A DNA stretch of 64,000 nt, taken from positions 2,010,367 to 2,074,366 of the forward strand of contig JBCBSU010000001.1 in NCBI GenBank assembly GCA_039818985.1, given 5' to 3'. The position numbers and the translations under genes are program-made. Below, one piece after another: positions 36,165 to 45,373 of this stretch. Under the pieces are notes generated by a model, which searched no databases, was not told where the DNA came from, and saw only the letters and a program-made list of their open reading frames with translations. This stretch comes from Pseudomonadota bacterium. GTDB taxonomy: Bacteria > Pseudomonadota > Alphaproteobacteria > Sphingomonadales > Sphingomonadaceae. Each line of letters starts with the position of its first letter. The stretch's first letter is position 1.

Positions 36165-37166
36165 ATGACGATCCTGATTACCGGAGCTGCCGGCTTTATC
36201 GGCCATGCGCTGGCCAAGGCGCTGCTGGCGCGGGGCGATCGCGTCATCGGTATCGACAATCTCAACGACTATTATGATCCGGCGCTGAAACAGGCGCGGC
36301 TCGATGATATTGCCGCAACCGGCGGGGCTTTTGTCTTTCACAGGCTCGATTTTGCCGACAGCGAGGCGCTGAGCAGTGTGCTCGCAACCGAGCAATTCGA
36401 CCGGATCGTCCATCTCGGCGCCCAGGCCGGGGTGCGTTACAGCCTGGAAAACCCGGCTGCCTATGTGCAGTCGAATCTGGTCGGCCATGCCAATATGCTC
36501 GAACTGGCGCGGGTGCGGCAGATCGGCCACATGGTCTATGCCTCGTCATCCTCGGTTTATGGCCACGCCTCCAAGATGCCATTGTCGGTCGATGCACGTG
36601 TCGATCATCCGGTGTCGCTCTATGCCGCAACCAAAAAGGCGGACGAGCTTATGAGCGAGACCTATGCCCATCTCTATCGCCTGCCGCTCACGGGCCTACG
36701 CTTCTTCACCGTTTACGGACCATGGGGCCGGCCCGATATGGCGCCGTGGAAATTCACCAGGGCGATATGTGAAGGCACGCCGATACAGGTGTTCAACCAT
36801 GGCAGGATGAAGCGCGATTTCACCTATATCGACGACATCATCGCCGGACTTGTAGCAACGCTCGATGCCCCACCCGCCGATGATGCGCAGGCAAAACCCG
36901 GCGGCAGCGTCTCGCCACATGCGGTCTATAATATCGGCAATAACCGACCGGTAGCGTTGATGGATTTCATCGCTACCATCGAACAGGCCTGTGGCCGTGA
37001 GGCGGAGAAGATCATGAAGCCGATGCAGCCGGGCGATGTCTATGAAACCTATGCCGATATCACAGCCATTGCCGCTGCCGTCGGCTATGCCCCGGCAACC
37101 GGACTTGAAGATGGTATCCCCCGCTTTGTGGAATGGTATAAGCACTATCACAGCATAAAAGCGTAA
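36165..37166 (+). CDS. NAD-dependent epimerase, UDP-glucuronate 4-epimerase type
   Basis: A 333-residue extended SDR protein. It has TGAAGFIGHALAKALL near the N-terminus, IDNLNDYYDPALKQARL (typical of UDP-glucuronate 4-epimerases), HLGAQAGVRYSLENP, SSSSVYGHASKMPL, the active-site YAATKKADELM and RFFTVYGPWGRPDMAPWKF. It is predicted to interconvert UDP-GlcA and UDP-GalA in the cytoplasm. The UDP-glucose dehydrogenase that would feed it is not evident in this window. It is followed after 11 bp by a small monooxygenase-fold gene. Confidence 0.92.
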   Translation: MTILITGAAGFIGHALAKALLARGDRVIGIDNLNDYYDPALKQARLDDIAATGGAFVFHRLDFADSEALSSVLATEQFDRIVHLGAQAGVRYSLENPAAYVQSNLVGHANMLELARVRQIGHMVYASSSSVYGHASKMPLSVDARVDHPVSLYAATKKADELMSETYAHLYRLPLTGLRFFTVYGPWGRPDMAPWKFTRAICEGTPIQVFNHGRMKRDFTYIDDIIAGLVATLDAPPADDAQAKPGGSVSPHAVYNIGNNRPVALMDFIATIEQACGREAEKIMKPMQPGDVYETYADITAIAAAVGYAPATGLEDGIPRFVEWYKHYHSIKA

Positions 37167-37177
37167 GGAGGGCTGCC

Positions 37178-37483
37178 ATGATAATCGTTGAAGGCTGGAT
37201 CAGATATTCCCCAGGTGATGTCGCAAAACTGCGGGCGGCGACAGCCAAAGCGGTCACCGCCACCAATGCAAATGAGGAAGGCTGCCTGCACTACAGCATT
37301 GCCCAGTGCATCAACGATCCTGAAGTCATTCGCATCTCCGAGCGCTGGCGCGATGAAGAGGCACTGCAAGGGCATTTCGGCCAGCCACATATGACCGAAT
37401 TCATGCTCGAACTGGCCAAGGCCACGCGTATCGATGCCGATGTGCGCGTCTATCATGCTCAGGAGGTTCGCCGCCTGCTCTAG
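37178..37483 (+). CDS. ABM-domain putative quinol monooxygenase
   Basis: A 101-residue dimeric alpha/beta-barrel protein. It has IIVEGWIRYSPGDVAKLRAATAKAVTATNANEEGCLHYSIAQCINDPEVIRISERWRDEEALQGHFGQPHM in one compact domain, the pattern of YgiN-like monooxygenases. The Asp/His near the HF...PHM segment matches the usual dimer site. It starts 11 bp after the epimerase gene and ends 15 bp before manA, so it is within a sugar-nucleotide operon without an obvious sugar role. It may be a passenger gene. Confidence 0.85.
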   Translation: MIIVEGWIRYSPGDVAKLRAATAKAVTATNANEEGCLHYSIAQCINDPEVIRISERWRDEEALQGHFGQPHMTEFMLELAKATRIDADVRVYHAQEVRRLL

Positions 37484-37498
37484 CGGCGGAATCATACC

Positions 37499-38350
37499 AT
37501 GCTGACCCGGCTCACCCCGCATATGGTCGAGAAACCCTGGGGCCGCGACGACCTCGCGCCGCCCTTTGTCGATGCCCATGCCGGCGAGCCGAGGCGCATT
37601 GGCGAACTATGGTATCAGTCGAGCAGCGAGCTGGTGAATGATCCGCTGCTGATCAAATATCTCTTCACCTCGGAAAAGCTGTCGGTGCAGGTGCACCCCG
37701 ATGATGCTGCGGCGCGCGCGCGCGGCCAGCGCTGCGGCAAGGCAGAGTGCTGGTATGTCATTCAGGCCGAACCCGATGCGGTGCTGGGTCTGGGGCTGAA
37801 AAGCCCGATAAGCCCTGAGGAACTGCGTGAGGCGTCGCTCTCGGGTGTGGTCGAGCATATGATCGACTGGAAACCGACCCGCGCCGGGGATATCTGGTAT
37901 GTCGCCCCCGGCACCATCCATGCCATCGGACCGGGGCTGACCCTGATCGAGGTGCAGCAGAATATCGACATCACCTATCGGCTCTATGATTATGGCCGGC
38001 CGCGCGAGCTCCATCTCGACGACGCCATCGCTGTTGCCAGTCCCGGGCCCTATGCCATGGCCAATCATGGCGATTATCTGAGCCAGGACCCGCTGATCCG
38101 CCACTGGCCACATTTCGGGCTGGCGCTGGCACATGATGCAGAGCAGGTGCGCGAGCTGGCGAGCACCATGGTCACCGACAGCTATTGGGCGCCGATCAAC
38201 GGACCTGCCGAGATCGATGGCCAGACATTGCACCACGGCCAGGTCTATCGCCGCGAGGCGCATAGCGCGCTCGCCAGTGTCGCGCTCGATCCCGCAACCA
38301 CCATGCTGCTTGCCTGGCCGCGCAGCCTCGACAGCGGCGCAGCGTCATGA
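37499..38350 (+). CDS. manA: Class I mannose-6-phosphate isomerase
   Basis: A 283-residue cupin-type isomerase. The zinc-binding motifs are VQVHPDD near residues 61-67, KAECWYVI near 81-88 and, later, YVAPGTIHAIGPGLTLIEVQQNIDITYRLYDY near 130-161. It links fructose-6-phosphate to mannose-6-phosphate. The protein is of the short type, without the extra domains of the eukaryotic enzymes. The stop overlaps the start of the GDP-mannose pyrophosphorylase gene by four bases. A phosphomannomutase was not found in the window, so it must be encoded elsewhere. Confidence 0.92.
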   Translation: MLTRLTPHMVEKPWGRDDLAPPFVDAHAGEPRRIGELWYQSSSELVNDPLLIKYLFTSEKLSVQVHPDDAAARARGQRCGKAECWYVIQAEPDAVLGLGLKSPISPEELREASLSGVVEHMIDWKPTRAGDIWYVAPGTIHAIGPGLTLIEVQQNIDITYRLYDYGRPRELHLDDAIAVASPGPYAMANHGDYLSQDPLIRHWPHFGLALAHDAEQVRELASTMVTDSYWAPINGPAEIDGQTLHHGQVYRREAHSALASVALDPATTMLLAWPRSLDSGAAS

Positions 38351-39399
38351 TCGTCCCGGTCATACTTTCAGGCGGATCGGGCACACGGTTATGGCCGCGA
38401 TCGACCAATGCCCGGCCGAAACAGTTCCTGTCGCTGGCGGGAGAAGGCACCCTGTTCGCGGCAACGCTCGACCGTATTGGCGACCGCGCGCAATTTGCGC
38501 CACCGCTGATCATCGGCAATGCCGCGCATCGCGCACTGATTACCGAAGAACTGGAAGCAGCGGACTTTGGTGAAACCGCGCGGATCATCCTCGAACCGGT
38601 CGCGCGCAACACTGCACCGGCAATAGCGTTGGCGGCGCTGGAGCTCGTCGGTGAAGAGTTGATGCTGGTGATGCCAAGCGATCATGTGATCACCGATCCC
38701 GCTATGTTCCGCGCGGTTGTCGCTGCGGCAGTTCCGGCAGCCAAGGCCGGGGCACTGGTCACCTTCGGTATCACACCGACCCATGCCGAGACCGGCTATG
38801 GCTATATCCATCAGGGCGCATCGCTCGATGGCAGCAGCGGCCACAGGGTGAAGGCCTTTGTCGAAAAGCCCGAGCGCGCCATGGCCGAGCAAATGCTCGA
38901 TGAGGGTGGCTATCTGTGGAATGCCGGAATCTTCCTCATGCGCGCAGACCGTTACTGGCAGGAACTTGAGCAACATGCACCCGGGATGGCAAAAGCCTGC
39001 GCCGCAGCGCATGCAGCGGCACGTCGCGATGATCAGGCCATGACCCCCGATGCAGAGGCGTTTGCGGCATCGCCATCGGACTCAATCGACTATGCGATCA
39101 TGGAAAAGGCGGGCAATGTCGCAGTATTTGCCCTTGATTGCGGCTGGTCCGACCTGGGAAGCTGGGATGCAGTGCATGCGCTGGCCGACAGTGACGGCGC
39201 GGGAAACGCGCTTTCCGGTCCGGTGACGCTGCTCGATAGCGAGGGCAATCTGGTCCAGAGCGATAGCCTCAAAATCGCCGCAACGGGAATAAAGGATCTG
39301 ATCATCATCGCCGAGGGCGACCAGTTGCTGATCATCCCGCGCGGTGAATCACAGCGGGTCAAAGCACTGCTGGCCGAAATTGCCAATCGGAGCGAATAA
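38347..39399 (+). CDS. manC: Mannose-1-phosphate guanylyltransferase
   Basis: A 350-residue GDP-mannose pyrophosphorylase. The nucleotide-binding loop is LSGGSGTRLWPRSTNARPKQFL near residues 7-28. Further motifs are MPSDHVI, GITPTHAETGYGYI, KAFVEKPERAMAEQML and YLWNAGIFLMRADR, plus DLGSWDAVH near the C-terminus. It lacks the fused PMI domain of bifunctional AlgA/ManC enzymes, which is consistent with the separate manA next door. It makes GDP-mannose for the polymer or for GDP-deoxysugars. It closes the sugar-nucleotide block. Confidence 0.93.
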   Translation: MIVPVILSGGSGTRLWPRSTNARPKQFLSLAGEGTLFAATLDRIGDRAQFAPPLIIGNAAHRALITEELEAADFGETARIILEPVARNTAPAIALAALELVGEELMLVMPSDHVITDPAMFRAVVAAAVPAAKAGALVTFGITPTHAETGYGYIHQGASLDGSSGHRVKAFVEKPERAMAEQMLDEGGYLWNAGIFLMRADRYWQELEQHAPGMAKACAAAHAAARRDDQAMTPDAEAFAASPSDSIDYAIMEKAGNVAVFALDCGWSDLGSWDAVHALADSDGAGNALSGPVTLLDSEGNLVQSDSLKIAATGIKDLIIIAEGDQLLIIPRGESQRVKALLAEIANRSE

Positions 39400-39517
39400 G
39401 CCAGGGTTGCGCCGCACAAAGAAAATCTCCATGCAAATCGCCCTGGCTATTGATATATTTGCTGTACAGGGCCAAGCGCCACCCACACTCCATTCCTGAC
39501 GGTTCAGGCACCACCTT

Positions 39518-40417
39518 ATGACACTCACCCATCTCCAGCGGCTCGAGGCCGAGGCCATTCACATCATGCGTGAGGTTGTCGCCGAAGCGGAAAAGCCGGT
39601 CATGCTCTACTCGGTGGGCAAGGACTCATCGGTGATGCTGCACCTGGCACGCAAGGCGTTTTATCCCTCGCCGCCGCCCTTCCCCTTTCTGCACATCGCC
39701 TCGGGCTGGGATTTTCAGGCGCTGCTTGATCATCGTGACCGCACGGTGAAGGAATATGGCCTTGAACTGCTGGTCGAACATAATGCGGAGGGTGCGGCGA
39801 GCGGTATCAATCCGTTCGACACCGGTTCTTCGCTCTATTCGCAGACCATGCTCACCGATCCGCTGAAAAATGCACTGACACGCCATGGTTTCGACGCTGC
39901 CTTTGGTGGCGGTCGCCGCGATGAGGAAAAGGCGCGCGCCAAGGAACGGATTTTCAGCTTCCGCTCGGCCAGCCATCGCTGGGACCCGAAGAACCAGCGC
40001 CCCGAGCTTTGGAAGCTCTATAATGCCCGTAAGAATAAAGGCGAGAGCATGCGCGTCTTCCCGTTGAGCAACTGGACCGAGCTCGATATCTGGCAATATA
40101 TCCTGCTGGAGAATATCGACATTGTCCCGCTCTATTATTCCGCGCCGCGCCCCACGGTCGAACGTGACGGCCTGACCATAGTGGTCGATGATGACCGCTT
40201 CCGCCTCGAAGATGGCGAACAGGTGGTGGAACGCTCGGTACGCTTCCGCACTCTGGGCTGCTACCCGCTCACCGGCGCGACCGAAAGCGATGCCTCCGAC
40301 CTGCCCGCGATCATCCAGGAGATGCTGCTGGCTACCGGTTCCGAGCGACAGGGCCGCGCCATCGACAAGGGCCAGGGCGCATCGATGGAAGCCAAGAAAC
40401 AGGAGGGCTATTTTTGA
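39518..40417 (+). CDS. cysD: Sulfate adenylyltransferase subunit 2
   Basis: A 299-residue PP-loop ATPase: [21 protein letters not shown] near residues 29-49 holds the pyrophosphatase loop. It also shows [43 protein letters not shown] and [11 protein letters not shown], all diagnostic for CysD. With the CysN part of the next gene it makes APS from ATP and sulfate. It stands after the GDP-mannose gene, with a 118-bp gap. The 229 bp between cysD and cysNC hold hairpins and a REP-type element. Confidence 0.96.
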   Translation: MTLTHLQRLEAEAIHIMREVVAEAEKPVMLYSVGKDSSVMLHLARKAFYPSPPPFPFLHIASGWDFQALLDHRDRTVKEYGLELLVEHNAEGAASGINPFDTGSSLYSQTMLTDPLKNALTRHGFDAAFGGGRRDEEKARAKERIFSFRSASHRWDPKNQRPELWKLYNARKNKGESMRVFPLSNWTELDIWQYILLENIDIVPLYYSAPRPTVERDGLTIVVDDDRFRLEDGEQVVERSVRFRTLGCYPLTGATESDASDLPAIIQEMLLATGSERQGRAIDKGQGASMEAKKQEGYF

Positions 40418-40424
40418 CTCGCCA

Positions 40425-40470
40425 CGGAATGCAAAGCGTTCCGCAGGGTCAACCCCTGCGAAGGCAGGGG
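40425..40470. repeat. Two hairpins after cysD
   Basis: The first is CGGAATGC-AAA-GCGTTCCG (40425-40443, one G:T pair) and the second CCCCTGC-GAAG-GCAGGGG (40453-40470, perfect). They may act as a processing or termination site between cysD and cysNC, or be remnants of intergenic repeat units next to the REP element. Confidence 0.5.
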
Positions 40471-40491
40471 TCTCTGGCAACCTGCTCAAGA

Positions 40492-40609
40492 CCGTTCGCC
40501 CTAAGCCTGTCTAAGCCTGTCCTGAGCGACTGCTGCAAGCAGTCAGTCGAAGGGGGCCGTTCTTTTCTTGCAAATAAACGCAGGGCTTCGACAAGCTCAG
40601 CCCGAACGG
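40492..40609 (+). repeat. REP-type palindromic doublet, copy 1
   Basis: A 118-bp element beginning CCGTTCGCCCTAAGCC and ending CAAGCTCAGCCCGAACGG, so its ends are inverted copies of each other. In the middle it carries the palindrome CTGCTGCAAGCAG and a GGGGGCCGT block. The reverse complement of copy 2 (43419-43537) matches it over the full length with few differences. It lies between cysD and cysNC. Confidence 0.8.
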
Positions 40610-40646
40610 CGTTGTTGGCTCAGGCTTGCATTTCAGAGACAGAAAT

Positions 40647-42581
40647 ATGACCAAAAAAACCGTCTATCGCCCCGAAGCGCTGATTGCCGACGATATCCAT
40701 GCCTATCTCGATACGCACCAGCACAAGACGATGCTGCGTTTCATCACCTGCGGCAGTGTCGATGACGGCAAGTCGACGCTGATCGGACGGCTGCTCTATG
40801 ACAGCAAGATGATCTTCGAGGATCAGCTTGCCGCGCTGGAAGCGGATTCAAAAACCAGCGGTACCCAGGGCGAAAATATCGATTTCGCACTGCTGGTTGA
40901 TGGCCTAGCCGCCGAGCGCGAGCAGGGTATCACCATCGATGTCGCCTATCGCTTTTTCGCCACCGAAAAGCGCAAGTTCATCGTCGCCGACACACCGGGG
41001 CATGAGCAATATACCCGCAACATGGCCACCGGTGCCTCAACTGCAGATCTTGCCATCATCCTGATCGATGCGCGCAAAGGCGTGCTGACCCAGACCAAGC
41101 GGCACAGCTATCTGGCGCATCTGCTCGGCATCCGGAATATCGTGCTGGCGGTGAACAAGATGGACCTGATCGACTATGATCAGGAACGCTATGACGCGAT
41201 TGTCGGCGCCTATGACCTGTTCGCCAGATCCATTGGCATCAGCGACTTCACCGCCATCCCGATTTCGGGCCTTGCCGGCGACAATATCGCATCACTGAGT
41301 GACCACACCCCCTGGTATGCCGGCAAGGCACTGATCGACCATCTCGAAAGCGTCGAGATCGGCGTCAATGCGCGGCGCGAAGGGCCGATGCGGATGCCGG
41401 TGCAATGGGTGAGCCGGCCCAATCTCGATTTTCGTGGCTTTGCCGGCCAGATTGCCAGCGGCACGGTAAAACCCGGTGATCGGGTGCGCGTGGTGCCGTC
41501 GGGCAAGACCTCCACTATAGAGCGGATCGTCACCTTTGACGGCGATCTTGACGAGGCAGTGGCGGGCCAGTCGGTGACGCTGACTCTGACCGACGAGATT
41601 GACTGTTCGCGTGGTGATGTGATCGCCGCCGCCGATGCTCCGCCGGCGGCGGCCGACCAGTTCGAGGCGACGATTGTCTGGATGGATGAGGAAGCGCTGC
41701 TGCCGGGCCGCGCCTATATGCTCAAGCTCGGCAGCCAGATGGTTTCGGCCACGGTGCAGCCGCCCAAATATCAGATCAATGTCAATTCCATGGAACAGAT
41801 TGCCGCCAAGACGCTGGAGCTCAACAGCATCGGCGTTGCCGAAATCACCACCGACCGGCGTATCGCCTTTGAAGGCTATAATGATGCCGATAGGGGCGGA
41901 CGTGACCTTGGCGGTTTCATCCTGATCGACAAGGTGACCAATGCCACTGTCGCAGCGGGAATGATCAACTTCGCACTACGCCGCAGCCAGAACGTCCATT
42001 GGCAGAACGTTGACATCACCCGCGAGGCACACGCATCGCAGAAGAACCAAAGGCCGCGGCTGCTATGGTTCACGGGCCTGTCGGGTTCGGGCAAATCAAC
42101 GATCGCCAATCTGGTCGAAAAGCGGCTGCACGCCATGGGCAGGCACAGTTTTCTGCTCGATGGCGACAATGTCCGCCATGGTCTCAACAAGGATCTTGGC
42201 TTTACCGATGCCGACAGGGTGGAGAATATCCGCCGCATCGCCGAGGTCGCCCGGCTGATGACCGATGCGGGGTTGATCGTGCTCACCGCCTTTATCTCGC
42301 CCTTCCGCGCCGAACGGCGGATGGCGCGCGAGCTGATGCCCGAAGGGGAGTTTATCGAGATTTTCGTCGATACCCCGCTCGATGTTGCCGAGGCGCGTGA
42401 CGAAAAGGGCCTGTACAAGAAAGCACGTGCCGGTGAGCTGAAAAACTTCACCGGTATCGACAGCCCCTATGAGGCACCCGAAAAGCCGGAAATCCGCATC
42501 GACACCACCAGTATGAGCGCCGAAGACGCAGCCGAGCATATTGTCGAGGCGATACTCGGCGAATGGTCGGCAACGATATGA
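40647..42581 (+). CDS. cysNC: Bifunctional sulfate adenylyltransferase subunit 1 / APS kinase
   Basis: A 644-residue fusion. The CysN GTPase has [17 protein letters not shown] (G1), [17 protein letters not shown] (G3) and NKMDLIDY (G4) in its first ~220 residues, then beta-barrel domains. The C-terminal ~190 residues are an APS kinase with [20 protein letters not shown] (P-loop), [16 protein letters not shown] and a FISPFRAER segment. It couples GTP hydrolysis to APS formation with CysD and then phosphorylates APS to PAPS. The start ATG (40647) excludes a shadow seven-residue extension. The stop overlaps cysQ as ATGA. Confidence 0.96.
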   Translation: MTKKTVYRPEALIADDIHAYLDTHQHKTMLRFITCGSVDDGKSTLIGRLLYDSKMIFEDQLAALEADSKTSGTQGENIDFALLVDGLAAEREQGITIDVAYRFFATEKRKFIVADTPGHEQYTRNMATGASTADLAIILIDARKGVLTQTKRHSYLAHLLGIRNIVLAVNKMDLIDYDQERYDAIVGAYDLFARSIGISDFTAIPISGLAGDNIASLSDHTPWYAGKALIDHLESVEIGVNARREGPMRMPVQWVSRPNLDFRGFAGQIASGTVKPGDRVRVVPSGKTSTIERIVTFDGDLDEAVAGQSVTLTLTDEIDCSRGDVIAAADAPPAAADQFEATIVWMDEEALLPGRAYMLKLGSQMVSATVQPPKYQINVNSMEQIAAKTLELNSIGVAEITTDRRIAFEGYNDADRGGRDLGGFILIDKVTNATVAAGMINFALRRSQNVHWQNVDITREAHASQKNQRPRLLWFTGLSGSGKSTIANLVEKRLHAMGRHSFLLDGDNVRHGLNKDLGFTDADRVENIRRIAEVARLMTDAGLIVLTAFISPFRAERRMARELMPEGEFIEIFVDTPLDVAEARDEKGLYKKARAGELKNFTGIDSPYEAPEKPEIRIDTTSMSAEDAAEHIVEAILGEWSATI

Positions 42582-43402
42582 CACAGGCGAGCGGCAAAAT
42601 CCTGCCTGGCGCGGCAGCACCGTTGACCGGCGAGGCACTCGCCCGCATCGCCCATGCCGCCGGCGCGCTCATCATGCCCTATTTCATAAAGGGCTGTGAT
42701 GTGGTTGAGAAAAAAGATAATTCGCCGGTGACCGAAGCCGATCACAAGGCCGAGGAACTGATCCTCGAAGCGCTGGCGAAGATTGCCCCTGGCCTGCCTG
42801 TGCTGGCCGAGGAAGAGGTTGCCGCCGGACGCATTCCCGATCTCGGCACGCTCTATGCCTGTGTCGACCCGCTCGATGGTACGCGCGAATTTATCAATAA
42901 CCGCAAGGACTTCACCGTCAATATCGGTATTATTTGTGATGGCCGGCCGGTGGCGGGGGTTATCTATGCCCCGGCGCATCGCGCGCTCTATGTCGCGCAT
43001 CCCGAAGGCCCGCCATGGAAGGTAGACATCGCCCCTGATGCCGCATGGGCAATGCCCGAGACCAGGACCGTGTTGTGCACCAGCGACCGTCACACCAAAC
43101 TCGTCGCCATCGCCTCGCGCTCGCACCGCTCGCCCGAGACCGACAGTTTTCTCGATGACCATGATGTCGCCGAGATCATCTCCGCCGGGTCGTCACTCAA
43201 ATTCTGTCTTGTCGCCGAGGGCAAGGCCGATCTTTATCCGCGCATGGGCCGGACGATGGAATGGGACACATCGGCGGGACAGGCGATTGTCGAGGCCGCG
43301 GGCGGTCGGGTGACGCTGGCAGACGGAAAAACCCCGCTCGGCTATCAAAAGGCCGAACGCGGCTATGACAATCCACATTTTATCGTCTTCGGCAGCGGCT
43401 AA
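42578..43402 (+). CDS. cysQ: 3'(2'),5'-bisphosphate nucleotidase
   Basis: A 274-residue inositol-monophosphatase-fold enzyme. Metal-binding motifs are the Glu pair in [32 protein letters not shown] and the distal [18 protein letters not shown]. It removes the 3'-phosphate from PAP left by sulfotransferases, or from PAPS, and so relieves product inhibition. Its coupling to cysNC (ATGA) supports PAPS use for sulfation. The start at MTQASGK is chosen for this overlap; the longer reading adds five residues. Confidence 0.93.
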   Translation: MTQASGKILPGAAAPLTGEALARIAHAAGALIMPYFIKGCDVVEKKDNSPVTEADHKAEELILEALAKIAPGLPVLAEEEVAAGRIPDLGTLYACVDPLDGTREFINNRKDFTVNIGIICDGRPVAGVIYAPAHRALYVAHPEGPPWKVDIAPDAAWAMPETRTVLCTSDRHTKLVAIASRSHRSPETDSFLDDHDVAEIISAGSSLKFCLVAEGKADLYPRMGRTMEWDTSAGQAIVEAAGGRVTLADGKTPLGYQKAERGYDNPHFIVFGSG

Positions 43403-43418
43403 TCCTCAGGATATTTCT

Positions 43419-43537
43419 CCGTTCGGGTTGAGCCTGTCGAAACCCTGCTTTTCACTTTCAAAAACAGTACGGCCCCCGTCGACTGACTGCTTGCAGCAGT
43501 CGCTCTGGGCAGGCTTCGACAAGCTCAGGGCGAACGG
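43419..43537 (-). repeat. REP-type palindromic doublet, copy 2 (inverted relative to copy 1)
   Basis: A 119-bp element starting CCGTTCGGGTTGAGCC and ending GCTCAGGGCGAACGG, containing CTGCTTGCAGCAG. Read on the minus strand it aligns along its length with 40492-40609. Together the two copies bracket the cysNC-cysQ pair as inverted repeats. It also separates cysQ from hslV. Confidence 0.8.
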
Positions 43538-43600
43538 ATAGATGCGGTCTCTCATAATACCGATCTTGTACCGATAAATCCCGTGCCCCATATGTTTCCC

Positions 43601-44167
43601 ATGAACACAGATAACGCACATTCCATGCCGCAATGGCATGGCACCACGATCATCGGCGTCCGCAAGAACGGCAAGGCCATCATCGCCGGCGACGGCCAGG
43701 TTTCCATGGGCCAGACGATCATGAAGCCCAATGCCCGCAAGGTCCGTGCGCTGGGCGATGGCTCGGTTATTGGCGGCTTTGCCGGCGCCACGGCTGACGC
43801 TTTCACCCTGTTCGAGCGACTCGAGGCCAAGCTGGAGCGGCATAATGGCCAGTTGATGCGCGCCGCGGTCGAGCTGGCCAAAGACTGGCGCACCGACAAA
43901 TATCTGCGCAACCTCGAAGCGATGATGATCGTCGCCGACAAGGAGGTAACGCTGATCCTCACCGGCAATGGCGATGTGCTCGAGCCGGGTGACGGCATCG
44001 CCGCCATCGGTTCGGGCGGCAACTATGCCCTCGCCGCTGCCCGCGCGCTGATGGACTATGAGGAAGACGCCGAAGTTCTGGCGCGCAAGGCGATGAAAAT
44101 TGCTGCCGATGTCTGCGTCTACACCAATGACCAGTTGACCGTGGAAACGCTCGACAGCACGACCTGA
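43601..44167 (+). CDS. hslV: ATP-dependent protease subunit HslV
   Basis: A 188-residue proteasome-type peptidase. The catalytic Thr is exposed after removal of a short propeptide in [31 protein letters not shown]. The family [15 protein letters not shown] is also present near residue 140. It forms a dodecamer with HslU to degrade misfolded proteins. The start is the ATG at 43601, six residues inside the longer reading. Unlike the common hslVU order, an FAD oxidoreductase gene separates it from hslU. Confidence 0.95.
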   Translation: MNTDNAHSMPQWHGTTIIGVRKNGKAIIAGDGQVSMGQTIMKPNARKVRALGDGSVIGGFAGATADAFTLFERLEAKLERHNGQLMRAAVELAKDWRTDKYLRNLEAMMIVADKEVTLILTGNGDVLEPGDGIAAIGSGGNYALAAARALMDYEEDAEVLARKAMKIAADVCVYTNDQLTVETLDSTT

Positions 44168-44184
44168 CCGCCTATAGTCGCCCG

Positions 44185-45318
44185 GTGCTTGACAGGGACA
44201 GCCTCAACCGCAGACGATTCCTCGCTGGCAGTGCTGCCCTGACCGGCACAGCCATGCTCTCCGCCTGTGCCCGCCCGGCGCAGCGGCTGGTTTCGGCCAC
44301 ACCTTCCCCCTGCCTGCCCGGAGTCAATGTCAGCGCCGACCGCGTCATTCGCCAGCTTGTTGGCCTGCGCCCCTATCGCCCCTCCGGCTTTGTCGTCCGC
44401 CGTGAAGCGATGGGCGACAAACAGGTCGTGCATAATTACGGCCATGGCGGCGGCGGAATTACGCTGGGCTGGGGCAGTTCGAAGCTCGCGGTCGATCTTG
44501 GGCTACCCGGTCATTCGGGTCCGGTGGCGGTCATCGGTGCCGGGATCATGGGACTGACAACGGCACGACTGCTGCAGGAGGCGGGACAGCAGGTGACCAT
44601 CTACACCAGCCAGCTCCCGCCCGAGACCACGTCCAACATTGCTGGCGGCCAATGGTATCCCAGCTCGGTCTTCTCACGGTCACAGCTCACGCCGGAATTT
44701 GAAGAGCAGTTCGTCAAGGCCAGCGCCTATAGCTATTATCGCTATCAGCTGCTGGTGGGTGAGCATTATGGCGTGCGCTGGATGCCCACTTATGAGCTGT
44801 CGGACAATCCGATCAATATGGGCACCGTTGACCGGCTTATCGCCAATATGCTGCCCGCAATGCAGACTATTGAAGAGGTCGACAACCCGTTCGGTAGCCC
44901 GCATCTGCGCCGCTCTCACAATATGTATATTGAGCCTGCCCGCTTTTTGCGCGCGATCCAGCGCGATATCCTGCTTGCTGGCGGAAAGATCATGGTACGC
45001 CATTTCCATGACCGGAGCGAAATCCAGACGCTTCCTGAAAAGCTGATATTCAACTGCATCGGTCTCGGCGCGGCAGAACTGTTCGGTGATGAAGAGCTGA
45101 CTCCGGTACGTGGCCAGCTGGAGATCCTGCTGCCGCAGCCGGAAATCACCTATGCCTATACCAACCGCCGCGGCCTCTACATGTTTCCGCGCTCCGACGG
45201 CGTTGTGCTGGGTGGCACATTCGACCGCGGTCAATATGACCGGACCCCGCAACAGGCCGTGTCGGAGATGATTATCGAAGGCCATGCGGCCATTGCCAAT
45301 GGCATGCGCTGCGCTTGA
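44185..45318 (+). CDS. Tat-exported, circularly permuted D-amino-acid-oxidase-like flavoprotein
   Basis: A 377-residue protein with a twin-arginine signal (LNRRRFLAGSAALTG, residues 7-21) and a lipobox-like LSAC ending at Cys28. The D-amino-acid-oxidase motifs that normally lie at the C-terminus come first: VGLRPYRPSGFVVRRE near 59-74 and VVHNYGHGGGGITLGWGS near 81-98. The FAD motif VAVIGAGIMGLTTARLLQEAG, normally N-terminal, starts near 114. The chain ends soon after the GGTFDRGQYDRT segment that normally precedes the Arg motif. The motif order therefore indicates a circular permutation. The FAD and substrate-Arg motifs look intact, so activity is plausible. Start codon GTG. Confidence 0.85.
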   Translation: MLDRDSLNRRRFLAGSAALTGTAMLSACARPAQRLVSATPSPCLPGVNVSADRVIRQLVGLRPYRPSGFVVRREAMGDKQVVHNYGHGGGGITLGWGSSKLAVDLGLPGHSGPVAVIGAGIMGLTTARLLQEAGQQVTIYTSQLPPETTSNIAGGQWYPSSVFSRSQLTPEFEEQFVKASAYSYYRYQLLVGEHYGVRWMPTYELSDNPINMGTVDRLIANMLPAMQTIEEVDNPFGSPHLRRSHNMYIEPARFLRAIQRDILLAGGKIMVRHFHDRSEIQTLPEKLIFNCIGLGAAELFGDEELTPVRGQLEILLPQPEITYAYTNRRGLYMFPRSDGVVLGGTFDRGQYDRTPQQAVSEMIIEGHAAIANGMRCA

Positions 45319-45373
45319 CTCTGGCCAGGCAACCCCCAAATCGAATTGTGATTGAAATTATATTACGGACGAT

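Noticed and set aside
40418-40646. CRISPR array or insertion sequence between cysD and cysNC
   Set aside because: The repeats are palindromic REP-type units and hairpins, not regularly spaced direct repeats, and no transposase is encoded.
42578-43402. Inositol-1-monophosphatase function for the cysQ product
   Set aside because: Same fold, but its overlap with cysNC and its motif context favour PAP/PAPS phosphatase.
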